Shown here: positions 49,014-58,869 of the stretch, piece after piece
How the letters are laid out: every line of letters starts with the position of its first letter
Position numbering within the stretch: position 1 is the stretch's first letter
Source: Roseovarius bejariae
GTDB taxonomy: Bacteria > Pseudomonadota > Alphaproteobacteria > Rhodobacterales > Rhodobacteraceae
DNA length: 64,000 nucleotides
Reading direction: 5' to 3'
Assembly (NCBI RefSeq): GCF_009669325.1
Contig: NZ_SZWE01000001.1
Span: 1,116,402-1,180,401 of the forward strand
Made by a program: the position numbers and the translations under genes
Notes under the pieces: model-generated
What the model was told of the DNA's origin: nothing
The model's database searches: none
Seen by the model: only the letters and a program-made list of their open reading frames with translations

Positions 49014-49934
49014 ATGACACCCATTCTTTTCATCGAACAAGTCCTGAACGGGCTTCAGTTCGGGGTCATGCTCTTTCTCATGGCCGCGGGCCTGACGCTT
49101 GTGTTCGGGGTCATGGGGCTGATCAACCTGGCGCATGGATCGCTTTACATGGTGGGGGCCTTCGCCGCCGCGGCGGTTGCGGGGGCGACGGGCTCGTTCC
49201 TGCTTGCGTTAATGGCAGCCCTGACGGCCGCCGCCGCCGCCGGGGCGCTGGTGGAACTGGTGGTGATCCGCAGGCTCTATGCCCGTGACCACCTTGATCA
49301 GGTCTTGGCCACGTTTGCCCTTATCCTGATTTTCTCCGAAGGGACGCGATGGGCCTTCGGCTCCTTTCCGTTATTCCTTGACCTGCCCGGCTATCTTTCC
49401 GGCCCCGTCACCTTGCCGGGCGGAATCGAATACCCGCTTTACCGCCTGACGCTCATCGTCACCGGCCTCGTGATCGCCGCTGGCCTTTTCTGGCTGATCT
49501 CGGGGACACGCCTAGGCATCCGGATCCGCGCCGGTGAGTCCGATCGCGAAATGATCGCCGCCCTCGGCGTTGATATATCGAAGCTCTACACCGTGGTCTT
49601 CGCCCTCGGCGCGGCGCTGGCGGGGCTGGCCGGGGCCATGGTGGGGGCCATCCAATCCGTGCAGGTCGGAATGGGTGAACCCGTGCTGATCCTGGCCTTC
49701 GTGGTCATCGTGATCGGTGGTATCGGCTCCATCAAGGGGGCGCTTGTCGGCGCGCTTCTCGTCGGGCTGACCGATACGCTTGGCGGGTTGCTTTTGCCCG
49801 AAGTCTTCAAGCTTTTCATGGAGACCTCGGCCGCCAGTTCGACGGGGTCGGCCCTTGCCTCCATGCTGATCTATATCCTCATGGCTGGCGTGCTGATCTG
49901 GAAACCGCAAGGGTTGTTCGGAGGGCAGACATGA
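49014..49934 (+). CDS. livH: Branched-chain amino acid type ABC transporter permease (LivH-like)
   Basis: A 306-residue polytopic inner-membrane protein with about eight helices. It starts with FIEQVLNGLQFGVMLFLMAA and holds the conserved GLINLAHGSLYMVGA. The cytoplasmic loop RIRAGESDREMIAALGVDI contacts the ATPases. Its stop overlaps the livM ATG (ATGA). Confidence 0.95.
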   Translation: MTPILFIEQVLNGLQFGVMLFLMAAGLTLVFGVMGLINLAHGSLYMVGAFAAAAVAGATGSFLLALMAALTAAAAAGALVELVVIRRLYARDHLDQVLATFALILIFSEGTRWAFGSFPLFLDLPGYLSGPVTLPGGIEYPLYRLTLIVTGLVIAAGLFWLISGTRLGIRIRAGESDREMIAALGVDISKLYTVVFALGAALAGLAGAMVGAIQSVQVGMGEPVLILAFVVIVIGGIGSIKGALVGALLVGLTDTLGGLLLPEVFKLFMETSAASSTGSALASMLIYILMAGVLIWKPQGLFGGQT

Positions 49935-50914
49935 GCCGCGAAACCGCGATCAACGCGGTCCTGCTGCTGGGCCTTGCCGCCGTGCCGCTTTACGCCTGGG
50001 CCACGGATGAGCCCTTTACCATCACACTCGCCACCCGCGTGGTGATCCTTGCGCTTGCGGGCGTCGGCCTGAATATCGCGCTTGGGCTTGGCGGCCTTGT
50101 CAGCCTCGGGCACGCCGCTTTTTTCGGGATCGGCGGCTATGCCATGGGCATCCTGGCCAGCCACGCACAAAGCTACACACCGCTGATGGAGGTGCCATTC
50201 CTGATCGAAGGCACCAAATCCATGCCGGTGATCTGGATCACGGCGATTGTCGCCTCTGCCCTCGCGGCCCTGCTGATCGGCGCGCTCAGCCTTCGCACCT
50301 CGGGCGTTTATTTCATCATGATCACGCTGGCCTTCGGGCAGATGTTCTATTTCTTCGCCATCAGCTGGCCCGCCTATGGCGGCGAGGATGGCTTGTCGAT
50401 CTATGTTCGCAACGATTTCCCCGGTCTCAATATGCTCGACCCGATCCAGTTCTTCGGCATCTGCTTCGCCCTCCTCGCACTGGCACTCTGGTTCAACGCG
50501 CGGCTGGCCCGATCTCCCTTCGGTCTTGCTCTGAATGCTGCACGGCAAAATACCCAAAGGGTGGAAACCGTGGGCCTCAGCCCCTTCCGCCTGCGGCTTG
50601 CGGCCTTCGTGATCTCGGGCGCGATCACCGGGCTGGCGGGCGCGCTTTTTGCCGATCTCAACCGCTTCGTCTCACCCACGATGTTCAGCTGGCAGATGAG
50701 CGGCGAGATCATGGTTTTCATCATCCTGGGGGGCGTCGGCCGCCTCTATGGCCCTGTGGCGGGGGCCGCGCTTTTCATAACACTAGAACATATCTTGGGA
50801 GGGCTATCCGAATTCTGGCACATCTACCTCGGTGCATTGCTTCTGGGCGTGGTGCTTTTTGCGCGCGGCGGGCTGATCGGGCTTTTGGCAGGGCGACCAG
50901 TGGCGCATGACTGA
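49931..50914 (+). CDS. livM: Branched-chain amino acid type ABC transporter permease (LivM-like)
   Basis: A 327-residue permease with the LivM hallmark LGLGGLVSLGHAAFFGIGGY and the coupling loop LNAARQNTQRVETVGLSP. It pairs with LivH to form the channel. The end overlaps livG by eight bases. Confidence 0.95.
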   Translation: MSRETAINAVLLLGLAAVPLYAWATDEPFTITLATRVVILALAGVGLNIALGLGGLVSLGHAAFFGIGGYAMGILASHAQSYTPLMEVPFLIEGTKSMPVIWITAIVASALAALLIGALSLRTSGVYFIMITLAFGQMFYFFAISWPAYGGEDGLSIYVRNDFPGLNMLDPIQFFGICFALLALALWFNARLARSPFGLALNAARQNTQRVETVGLSPFRLRLAAFVISGAITGLAGALFADLNRFVSPTMFSWQMSGEIMVFIILGGVGRLYGPVAGAALFITLEHILGGLSEFWHIYLGALLLGVVLFARGGLIGLLAGRPVAHD

Positions 50915-51656
50915 TCCGGTTCTCGCCACTCACGGGTTGACCAAATCCTTCGGCGCGGTGCAGGCCTCGCGTGATATTTCACTGTCGCTGCAGCCCGGTG
51001 AAATCCACGCCGTGATCGGCCCCAATGGCGCGGGCAAATCGACGCTGATCTCGCAGATCTGCGGCGGTCTTGCGCCTGATGCCGGGCAGGTGCACTTCCT
51101 CGGCGAGGATGTAACCGCTCTCCCCACCCGCAAACGCGCCCGGATGGGCCTTGCCCGCACGTTCCAGATATCGGCCCTGGCGATGGAGGATACCGTCCTG
51201 CAAAACGTCACTCTGGGGGCGCTTGGGGCGCGCGGCGGGCCACTTGGCCTCTTGCGCGATGCCCTCAACAATCAAGACCTGCGCGACAAGGCCATGGGAG
51301 CACTTCAGCGTGTCGGCCTGGCCGGCCAAGCCAGCACAATCACTGCCGAGCTCAGTCACGGCCAACGCCGCCAGTTGGAGGTCTCCATCGCTCTCACGCT
51401 CAATCCCCGCGCCTTCATCATGGACGAACCCATGGCAGGCATGGGCACCGAAGGCTCCCACCGTTTGACAGCTTTTCTTGATGAGTTGCGTCACGAGGCT
51501 CCGATCCTTCTGGTCGAGCACGACATGGACGCGGTCTTTGCTCTAGCCGACCGGCTCAGCGTGCTGGTCTATGGCGAAATCATCGCCACCGGCACCGTCG
51601 AGGAGATCCGCAACAATCCACAAGTCCGCGCCGCCTATCTTGGGGAAACCGCATGA
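50907..51656 (+). CDS. livG: ABC transporter ATPase (LivG-like)
   Basis: A 249-residue ATPase. Walker A is GPNGAGKSTLI (near residue 38), the signature is ELSHGQRRQLEVSIAL and Walker B is FIMDEPMAGMG. The LivG-type insertion region with ARTFQISALAMEDTV is present. After its stop a 175-base non-coding spacer, which contains a dispersed repeat, separates it from livF. Confidence 0.95.
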   Translation: MTDPVLATHGLTKSFGAVQASRDISLSLQPGEIHAVIGPNGAGKSTLISQICGGLAPDAGQVHFLGEDVTALPTRKRARMGLARTFQISALAMEDTVLQNVTLGALGARGGPLGLLRDALNNQDLRDKAMGALQRVGLAGQASTITAELSHGQRRQLEVSIALTLNPRAFIMDEPMAGMGTEGSHRLTAFLDELRHEAPILLVEHDMDAVFALADRLSVLVYGEIIATGTVEEIRNNPQVRAAYLGETA

Positions 51657-51690
51657 CCCGGAATTGCCCCCTTTGCGCACAGTGTGCCCT

Positions 51691-51831
51691 GTCGGATGCC
51701 TCCGGCGGGAGTATTTGGGGAAAGATGAAAACAGGCGCTCTCAATTCTTCTTCTTTTCACAAATATCCTGGGGGAGTCGCCCGAAGGGCGGCGGGGGCAA
51801 CGCCCCCGACCCGGGTGGAAGGTGCGTAGAG
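51691..51831. repeat. Dispersed repeat and hairpins inserted between livG and livF
   Basis: 51691–51730 matches the reverse complement of 18524–18563 at 37 of 40 bases. It is followed by a second GGGGGAGT-type motif near 51772 and small hairpins, GCCCGAAGGGC and CGGGGGC-AA-CGCCCCCG. The unit interrupts an otherwise overlapping transporter operon, so it either does not terminate transcription or reduces livF expression. Confidence 0.8.
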
Positions 51832-52521
51832 ATGAGCCTTCTGACCCTGCAAGATGTCACCGCCTTCTATGGTCCCACGCAGGCACTTTTCGGCGTCTCG
51901 CTGTCCGTGGCCGAGGGCGAAGTGCTCGCATTGATGGGCCGAAACGGTATGGGCAAATCCACCACGGTAAAAACCATCTGCCGGATGCTGCCCACCCGGG
52001 CGGGACGGCTAGACTTCGATGGGCATGACATGACCCGCTTGCCCTCGTATCGCGCGGCGCGGTTGGGCATCGGCCTGGTGCCCGAGGGCCGCCGCGTCTT
52101 TCCCAACCTCACGGTCGAGGAAAACCTGATCGCCGCCGCCCGACCGGGTCATTGGAACATGCCCCGGGTGACCGCCCTTTTCCCCCGTCTGGCCGAACGC
52201 CGCCGCCAAGGCGCGGCCACGCTTTCGGGCGGAGAACAGCAGATGCTGGCCATTGGCCGTGCCCTGATGACCAACCCGCGCCTGTTGATCCTCGACGAGG
52301 CGACCGAGGGCCTTGCCCCCATCGTCCGGCAGGAAATCTGGTCGGCCATCGCCACACTCAAGCGCGAAACGGGTCTGGCCATCCTGCTGGTGGACAAATC
52401 CATTGCCGAACTGGCACAGGTCGCCGACCGCGCGGTGATCCTGCAACGGGGTGAAACCGTCTGGACCGGCGGGTTCGATGCCCTCACCGAGGACATCACA
52501 ACCCGCTACATCGGCGTTTAA
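51832..52521 (+). CDS. livF: ABC transporter ATPase (LivF-like)
   Basis: A 229-residue ATPase, the second nucleotide-binding subunit. Walker A is GRNGMGKSTTV (near residue 37), the signature TLSGGEQQMLAIGRAL and Walker B LLILDEATEGLAP. Start ATG 51832 is preceded by GGAAGG within about 14 bases and gives the usual N-terminus. The frame is open through the repeat but that part is not protein-like. Confidence 0.95.
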   Translation: MSLLTLQDVTAFYGPTQALFGVSLSVAEGEVLALMGRNGMGKSTTVKTICRMLPTRAGRLDFDGHDMTRLPSYRAARLGIGLVPEGRRVFPNLTVEENLIAAARPGHWNMPRVTALFPRLAERRRQGAATLSGGEQQMLAIGRALMTNPRLLILDEATEGLAPIVRQEIWSAIATLKRETGLAILLVDKSIAELAQVADRAVILQRGETVWTGGFDALTEDITTRYIGV

Positions 52522-53387
52522 TCCTCGCCGATCTTGTCCTGCGTCTTGGTCTCGAAATCGCTGGCGGAGTGGCGCTCGTGCAGTTGTTCATGCGGCTCGC
52601 CAGACGTGCGGTTCACCATCCGGCCCCGCTTTACCGGCTCACGCGCCTCCAACCGCTCGGCCCATGCCTTGAGGTTGGTATAGCTGTCAGCATCAAGGAA
52701 GGTCGCGGCATCCCCATACTGCCGTCCCAGAACAAGGTTCCCGTACCATGGCCAGATCGCCATATCGGCAATCGAATACTCCGCCCCGGCCACGAACTCA
52801 TGCTCGGCCAGTTGCTTGTCCAGAACGTCCATCTGGCGTTTCACTTCCATGGTGAAACGATCAATCGGATATTGCCATTTCTCGGGCGCATATTGATAGA
52901 AATGGCCAAAGCCGCCGCCCAGATAAGGCGCGCTGCCCATTTGCCAGAAAAGCCAGTTCAGCACTTCGGTTCGCGCCGCACCGCTCGCGGGCAAGAAGGC
53001 CCCGAATTTTTCGGCCAGATGCAGCAGGATCGACCCGGATTCGAACACCCGCACCGGGGCATCGCCGCTATGGTCCACCATGGCCGGGATCTTGGAGTTG
53101 GGGTTGATATCCACGAAACCGCTGCCGAACTGGTCACCCTTTGTGATCCGGATCAACCACGCGTCATATTCCGCGTCATGGCCCGCGGCCAATAGCTCCT
53201 CGAACATCACGGTCACCTTCACCCCGTTGGGCGTGCCCATGGAATAAAGCTGAAACGGATGTTCGCCCACCGGCAATTCCGCATCATGGGTCGCCCCCGA
53301 CACGGGCCGGTTGATCGAGGCGAACTGCCCCCCCGAGGGCTCTTCCCATTTCCAAACCTTCGGCGGTGTATAGCTGTCATCACTCAT
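52518..53387 (-). CDS. yghU: Glutathione-dependent disulfide-bond oxidoreductase (YghU family)
   Basis: A 289-residue GST-fold enzyme. E. coli YghU binds two glutathiones and reduces organic disulfides. Family marks are LYSMGTPNGVKVTVMFEELL at the glutathione site and NPNSKIPAMVDHSGDAPVRV, then LHLAEKFGAFLP. The WQMGSAPYLGGGFGHFYQYA segment is characteristic of YghU. AGGAG precedes the ATG at 53387. It is followed upstream by the formaldehyde dehydrogenase gene on the same strand, both glutathione-dependent. Confidence 0.94.
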   Translation of the reverse strand: MSDDSYTPPKVWKWEEPSGGQFASINRPVSGATHDAELPVGEHPFQLYSMGTPNGVKVTVMFEELLAAGHDAEYDAWLIRITKGDQFGSGFVDINPNSKIPAMVDHSGDAPVRVFESGSILLHLAEKFGAFLPASGAARTEVLNWLFWQMGSAPYLGGGFGHFYQYAPEKWQYPIDRFTMEVKRQMDVLDKQLAEHEFVAGAEYSIADMAIWPWYGNLVLGRQYGDAATFLDADSYTNLKAWAERLEAREPVKRGRMVNRTSGEPHEQLHERHSASDFETKTQDKIGED

Positions 53388-53538
53388 CGCGGGCTCCTGT
53401 CGTGTCCTGTTTGCCCCAGAGGTAACCAAAGCGCACCGATGCGCAAGGTGCACGCCTGCACATATCCATGTGCAGCATGGAAAAAACGCGCCCGAGTTGC
53501 CCCGGACGCGTTTGCATAATTCTGTTTTCGAATGCGGC

Positions 53539-54651
<1,113 letters not shown>

Positions 54652-54790
54652 AGGACTGTCCTTCCGGTTTTGATTTTCCGCGACTTTGGGCGAAACGCTG
54701 CGGTTTTTCAACACAATGTGCGACACGCACTTGCGCAGGGCCGACGCATGGTCGAGTCTTTTCGAAGGATCGAACCAAAGGGGTATGGCC

Positions 54791-55062
54791 ATGCGGCAGC
54801 TTGTATTTCTTGGACTTGGGGCGCTCATGCTCGCGGCCTGTCAGGCAGATGGTGAAACTTCACCCGATACCGCCGAAAGCTGCGGCGCAGACGCGCTTCA
54901 GCACCTCATCGGCGAACCGCGAGGCGCCTTCGAAAGTCAGGATATAGACACCCCGGCCCGTATCCTGCCCCCGGGTCCGCCATGACGATGGATCACCGCC
55001 CTGACCGGCTGAATGTCGACCTTGATGAGGCTGGCCGCATCACCCGCATCTGGTGCGGCTGA
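54791..55062 (+). pseudogene. I78-family peptidase inhibitor lipoprotein, frameshifted
   Basis: The first frame encodes a lipoprotein signal (LMLAAC lipobox, Cys17) and the I78 start CGADALQHLIGEPRGAF. It then stops at 54983–54985 after ARILPPGPP. A second frame from 54982 supplies the missing I78 end, MTMDHRPDRLNVDLDEAGRI then the closing TRIWCG. One base lost within 54971–54982 explains the break. I78 proteins are small inhibitors of serine proteases such as elastase. The choice of ATG 54791 follows AAGGGG seven bases upstream. The break may be real or a sequencing error. Confidence 0.78.
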
Positions 55063-55183
55063 GGCGCGGGGCCCTTCATGCGCAGGGGGCGGAATGCCCG
55101 GATTCGGGCTGGGCTGTCAGGGCCGCTTCACTCAAGGGCCGAATTTCCTTGATTTACCGCCCCATAGGCGCAACTCTGATCCC

Positions 55184-55528
55184 ATGACATTCCAATCGCC
55201 CAGCCCCTTCCCCGCCAAGGGCGGACAGGATCAAGTGGCCTTTCACCGTACCGAGCTTGCGGTGATCCTGTCGCTTTACGGTCGCATGGTCGCCGCCGGG
55301 GAATGGCGCGATTATGGCATTTCCTCGCTGCGTGACGTGGCGGTGTTCTCGGTTTTCCGGCGCACCGCCGAACATCCCCTTTACCGTATCGAGAAGCGCC
55401 CGAAACTGCGCAACAAACAGGGCCAGTATGCGGTGATCGGCATGGATGGCCAAATCCTCAAGCGCGGGCACGACCTCAAGACCGTACTGCGCGTGCTGGA
55501 ACGCAAGCTGATCCGCGCCATCGACTAA
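55184..55528 (+). CDS. DUF2794 family protein
   Basis: A 114-residue soluble protein of an alphaproteobacterial family of unknown function. The conserved core is LYGRMVAAGEWRDYGISSLR, then VFRRTAEHPLYRIEKRPKLR and LKRGHDLKTVLRVLERKL. The start at 55184 gives the short variable leader typical of the family. The 121-base gap before it holds nothing I recognise. Confidence 0.9.
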   Translation: MTFQSPSPFPAKGGQDQVAFHRTELAVILSLYGRMVAAGEWRDYGISSLRDVAVFSVFRRTAEHPLYRIEKRPKLRNKQGQYAVIGMDGQILKRGHDLKTVLRVLERKLIRAID

Positions 55529-55535
55529 AGCGCGT

Positions 55536-57155
55536 TTATCCCGCCGCCCGGGCCTTGATCATATCGGCGGCCTTCTCGGCAATCATCGTCACCGGCGCAT
55601 GGGTATTTCCCGAGGTGATCGACGGCATCACCGAGGCATCCGCGACACTCAAATTCGCAATCCCCTCTACCGTCAATTCCGGCGAGACAACCGCGCCCGG
55701 ATCACTGCCCATCCGGCAGGTCGAAACCGGGTGGAAAATCGTGGTTGATATATCCCCCGCCGCGCGGGCCAAGGCCGCCTCCCCCTGAATATCCGCCCCG
55801 GGCAGGTATTCATGCGGCGCGAATTCCTGCATCCGATCCGTTGCCATCAACCGCCTTGCATGCTGAATGGATTGCACCGCCACCCGCCTGTCGCCTTCTG
55901 TCCCAAGGTAATTGGGCCGGATCGCGGGCGGTGCGGCGGGATCGGCGTTGGCAATATGGCATGTCCCCCGGCTTTCCGGCCTCAGGTTGCAGACCGACAC
56001 CGTCATTGCCGGGAAGCGATGCAGCGGCTCGCCGAATTTATCCAATGACAGCGGCTGCACATGGTACTCGATATTCGCGGTCTCATGCTCCGGGCCCGAG
56101 CGCGTGAAAATACCAAGCTGGCTGGGCGCCATCGCCAAGGGCCCCGAGCGGTTCAGCGCATATTGCGCCGCGATCTTGGCCTTTCCAAGGGGCGAGGCAT
56201 AAAGATCGTTCAGTGTCTGCGCGCCCTTGATCCTGAACACCGTCCGGATTTGCAGGTGATCCTGAAGGTTCTCGCCCACACCGGGCAGGTCATGACACAC
56301 CTCAACCCCATGGTCACGCAGCACCGCCTCCGGCCCGATACCCGAAAGCTGCAAAATCTTGGGCGTCCCGATGGCCCCTGCCGCCAGCACCACCTCGGCC
56401 CCCGCTGTAGCATGGCACTCCCGCCCCTTGTGGCGAAAGCGAACACCCGTCGCGCGCCGCCCTTCAAGGCTCAGGCCCAGAACCTCGGCCCCGGTCATGA
56501 TCCGCAGGTTGGGCCGACCCCGCGCCGGATCAAGAAAGGCTTTGCGCGCGTTCCACCGCACGCCGCCCTTCTGCGTCACCTCGAAATATCCGACGCCCTC
56601 GTTATCGCCGGAATTGAAATCCTCAGTGGTTTCGATGCCCAGTTCCTGCGCCGCCTCGATCACCGCATCCAGAATCGGCCAACTCAGCCTCTGCTGTTCC
56701 ACGCGCATCTCGCCATCACCACCATGCGCCCCGGTTTCACCAAGGTAATGCTGCTCGGACCGCTTGAAATACGGCAGCACATCGTCCCAGCTCCAACCCG
56801 GATTGCCCATCTGCCGCCAGCCATCATAATCCCGCGCCTGCCCGCGCATGTAGATCATGCCGTTGATCGACGAACAGCCGCCCAAGACCTTGCCGCGCGG
56901 GTAGTTGAGCGCGCGCCCGTTCAAGCCCGGTTCCGGCTCGGTTTTCAGGCACCAATCCAGCGTCGGGTCGCCCATGGCATAAAGATACCCTACCGGCACA
57001 TGCACCCAGAACCTGTTGTCACTCCCCCCGGCCTCCAGCAGCAGAACCCGCGCCTTGGGGTCTTCCGACAGGCGGTTGGCCAGCACACAGCCCGCCGAAC
57101 CCGCGCCGACGACGATATAATCATAGGTGCCTTCATCAATCATCGCGTCACTCAT
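55536..57155 (-). CDS. GMC-family FAD oxidoreductase (choline/alcohol dehydrogenase-like)
   Basis: A 539-residue flavoprotein. The FAD loop is VVGAGSAGCVLANRL (near residue 15). The GMC signature PRGKVLGGCSSINGMIYMRG is at about residues 88–107. The catalytic His pair region is FHPVSTCRMGSD and SGNTHAPVTMIAE. It oxidises an alcohol; BetA-like choline or polyethylene-glycol-type activities are both in this family. It overlaps the agmatinase stop by four bases, so both are coupled. The substrate may be an amino alcohol or aldehyde linked to agmatine use, which is inference. Confidence 0.9.
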   Translation of the reverse strand: MSDAMIDEGTYDYIVVGAGSAGCVLANRLSEDPKARVLLLEAGGSDNRFWVHVPVGYLYAMGDPTLDWCLKTEPEPGLNGRALNYPRGKVLGGCSSINGMIYMRGQARDYDGWRQMGNPGWSWDDVLPYFKRSEQHYLGETGAHGGDGEMRVEQQRLSWPILDAVIEAAQELGIETTEDFNSGDNEGVGYFEVTQKGGVRWNARKAFLDPARGRPNLRIMTGAEVLGLSLEGRRATGVRFRHKGRECHATAGAEVVLAAGAIGTPKILQLSGIGPEAVLRDHGVEVCHDLPGVGENLQDHLQIRTVFRIKGAQTLNDLYASPLGKAKIAAQYALNRSGPLAMAPSQLGIFTRSGPEHETANIEYHVQPLSLDKFGEPLHRFPAMTVSVCNLRPESRGTCHIANADPAAPPAIRPNYLGTEGDRRVAVQSIQHARRLMATDRMQEFAPHEYLPGADIQGEAALARAAGDISTTIFHPVSTCRMGSDPGAVVSPELTVEGIANLSVADASVMPSITSGNTHAPVTMIAEKAADMIKARAAG

Positions 57156-58111
57156 CCTGCCTGCCCCGCCATGACGCAAAGAATCTCGAACATGATCGAG
57201 ACACCCAGAAAGGCCGTGCCGCCGGATTGGTCGAAGGGTGGCGACACCTCGACCATATCGGCACCGACGATGTTCAACCCCTGCAACTCCCGGCACACCT
57301 GCAACGCCTGAAAACTGTTCGGCCCGCCCACCTCGGGCGTGCCGGTGCCGGGGGCAAAAGTCGGGTCGACGAAATCGATGTCATAGCTGACATAGGTCTC
57401 CCCATCGCCCGCGATCTCGCGCGCCTCGGCCATGACATCCTCGACGCCCCGGGCATGAAATTCCTCGATCTCGATGATCCGAATCCCCTCGGCCCTGGCG
57501 AAATCGCGGTCCTCGCTGTCATACATCGTGCCACGAATCCCGATCTGCACCACGCGCTTGGGGTCCAGAAGCCCCTCCTCCACCGCACGGCGGAAGGGGG
57601 TGCCATGAGTATACATGGTGCCATTGAAATAGCTGTGAAACAGGTCCGTGTGGCTGTCGAAATGCACCATGCCAAGCGGCGCATCCTTGGCCAGCGCCCG
57701 AAGAACGGGAAGCGAGGTCAGATGATCGCCCCCGGCGGTCAGCGGCCGGATGCCCGCCGCTTTGACCTTGTCGTAAAAGGCCGTGATCCGCTCCATGCTG
57801 TCCATGATATCCGCCGGGTTCGGCCCCACATCCCCCAGATCGGCACAGTTCACAGCCTCGAACGGGCGCATCCCGCTGGTGGCATGCTGCGCGCGGATCA
57901 TGGTCGAGGCATCGCGCAACTGCCGCGGCCCGTGGCGCGGGCCGGGCCGGTTCGTCGTGCCGCTGTCCCACGGCACGCCGATCAACCCGATGTCGACCTC
58001 GCCCAGACGTTCATGCTCCAGCGGAACATGCGGCAAGCGCATGAAGGTCGGCACCCCCGCAAACCGCGGCAGTTCAAAGCCGCTTACCGGTTGAAAGAAA
58101 TCATCGCTCAT
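57152..58111 (-). CDS. speB: Agmatinase / ureohydrolase
   Basis: A 319-residue manganese enzyme of the arginase family. The metal ligands lie in GGDHLTSLP (His), HFDSHTDLF (Asp, His, Asp) and SYDIDFVDPTFAPGTGTP (Asp, Asp). The last block is typical of agmatinase and guanidinobutyrase-type members. Agmatinase gives putrescine and urea; guanidino-acid variants cannot be excluded. It overlaps the NlpC/P60 gene by four bases upstream and the GMC gene downstream. Confidence 0.92.
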   Translation of the reverse strand: MSDDFFQPVSGFELPRFAGVPTFMRLPHVPLEHERLGEVDIGLIGVPWDSGTTNRPGPRHGPRQLRDASTMIRAQHATSGMRPFEAVNCADLGDVGPNPADIMDSMERITAFYDKVKAAGIRPLTAGGDHLTSLPVLRALAKDAPLGMVHFDSHTDLFHSYFNGTMYTHGTPFRRAVEEGLLDPKRVVQIGIRGTMYDSEDRDFARAEGIRIIEIEEFHARGVEDVMAEAREIAGDGETYVSYDIDFVDPTFAPGTGTPEVGGPNSFQALQVCRELQGLNIVGADMVEVSPPFDQSGGTAFLGVSIMFEILCVMAGQAG

Positions 58112-58869
58112 CCCAGTCCTCCCAATCGTTTGTGCGCCGTCACTGGCCCATCCCCCTGCGCCGCGATCCGCGCGATGGCCTCCTCCAATGGCTCATAGGC
58201 CACGGCCATGTGATAAACATTGGCATGCAACAGGGTCCTGCCATCCACGACCCAAGCCACATGCCCTTTCCAGAACAGCAGATCCCCCCGCTCCGGTGGC
58301 GTACCTGTCGGCAGGGTCCGGCCAAGGCCCGCCTCCTGCGGGCCGCTGTCACTCGGGCAGGCCTGTCCACAGGCCAAAAGCGCCGCATGCACCAACCCCG
58401 AACAATCCACGCCCCAAATACTGTTGCCGCCCCAAAGATAGGGCACGCCAAGGTAAACTTCGGCCACAGTCACCGGGTCGTTGGCAGGTTCATCACTTAG
58501 ATGCGCCGTCGGAATCCAACCCAGTTCGGTTTGCGAAAACCGGCCTTCCTGCCCGCTGACCGCCACTTTCGACAAATGCGCCAGGGCCGCCCGCTCGGGC
58601 GATTTGAAATCTGGCTCGGCATAGGCATGTGTCTGCCGCGCGCGCACCCGATGGGTTGGGTCTGGCCGCGCATACTCTGGCATAACCGCCGCCTCAAGCA
58701 GCCACCCCGCATGCCCCGTATCGGGCGAGTGCCCACGGGCAAACCCGTCCCGCCGCTCTGTGATCACGAATTGCTCCCCATAGCGCAACTGGCGGTCACG
58801 GCTCTGGCCCACCTCTTGGAAAAGGTCCGTGACAGGATGCGCGACAAAGGTTGGCTCGGGCGACGTCAT
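58108..58869 (-). CDS. NlpC/P60 family C40 peptidase with SH3-like N-terminus
   Basis: A 253-residue cell-wall endopeptidase-like protein. The N-terminal 120 residues resemble bacterial SH3 modules. The catalytic domain has Cys in GVDCSGLVHAALLACG (near residue 156), His in GHVAWVVDGRTLLHAN and a further polar residue. Dipeptidyl-peptidase VI-type enzymes cut gamma-D-Glu–diamino-acid bonds of muropeptides. There is no signal peptide, consistent with a cytoplasmic recycling role with the adjacent M17 peptidase. Confidence 0.9.
   Translation of the reverse strand: MTSPEPTFVAHPVTDLFQEVGQSRDRQLRYGEQFVITERRDGFARGHSPDTGHAGWLLEAAVMPEYARPDPTHRVRARQTHAYAEPDFKSPERAALAHLSKVAVSGQEGRFSQTELGWIPTAHLSDEPANDPVTVAEVYLGVPYLWGGNSIWGVDCSGLVHAALLACGQACPSDSGPQEAGLGRTLPTGTPPERGDLLFWKGHVAWVVDGRTLLHANVYHMAVAYEPLEEAIARIAAQGDGPVTAHKRLGGLG

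Noticed and set aside
51571..51831. N-terminal extension of livF through the repeat
   Set aside because: The translated part is the out-of-frame livG end plus repeat DNA; the LivF family begins at 51832.
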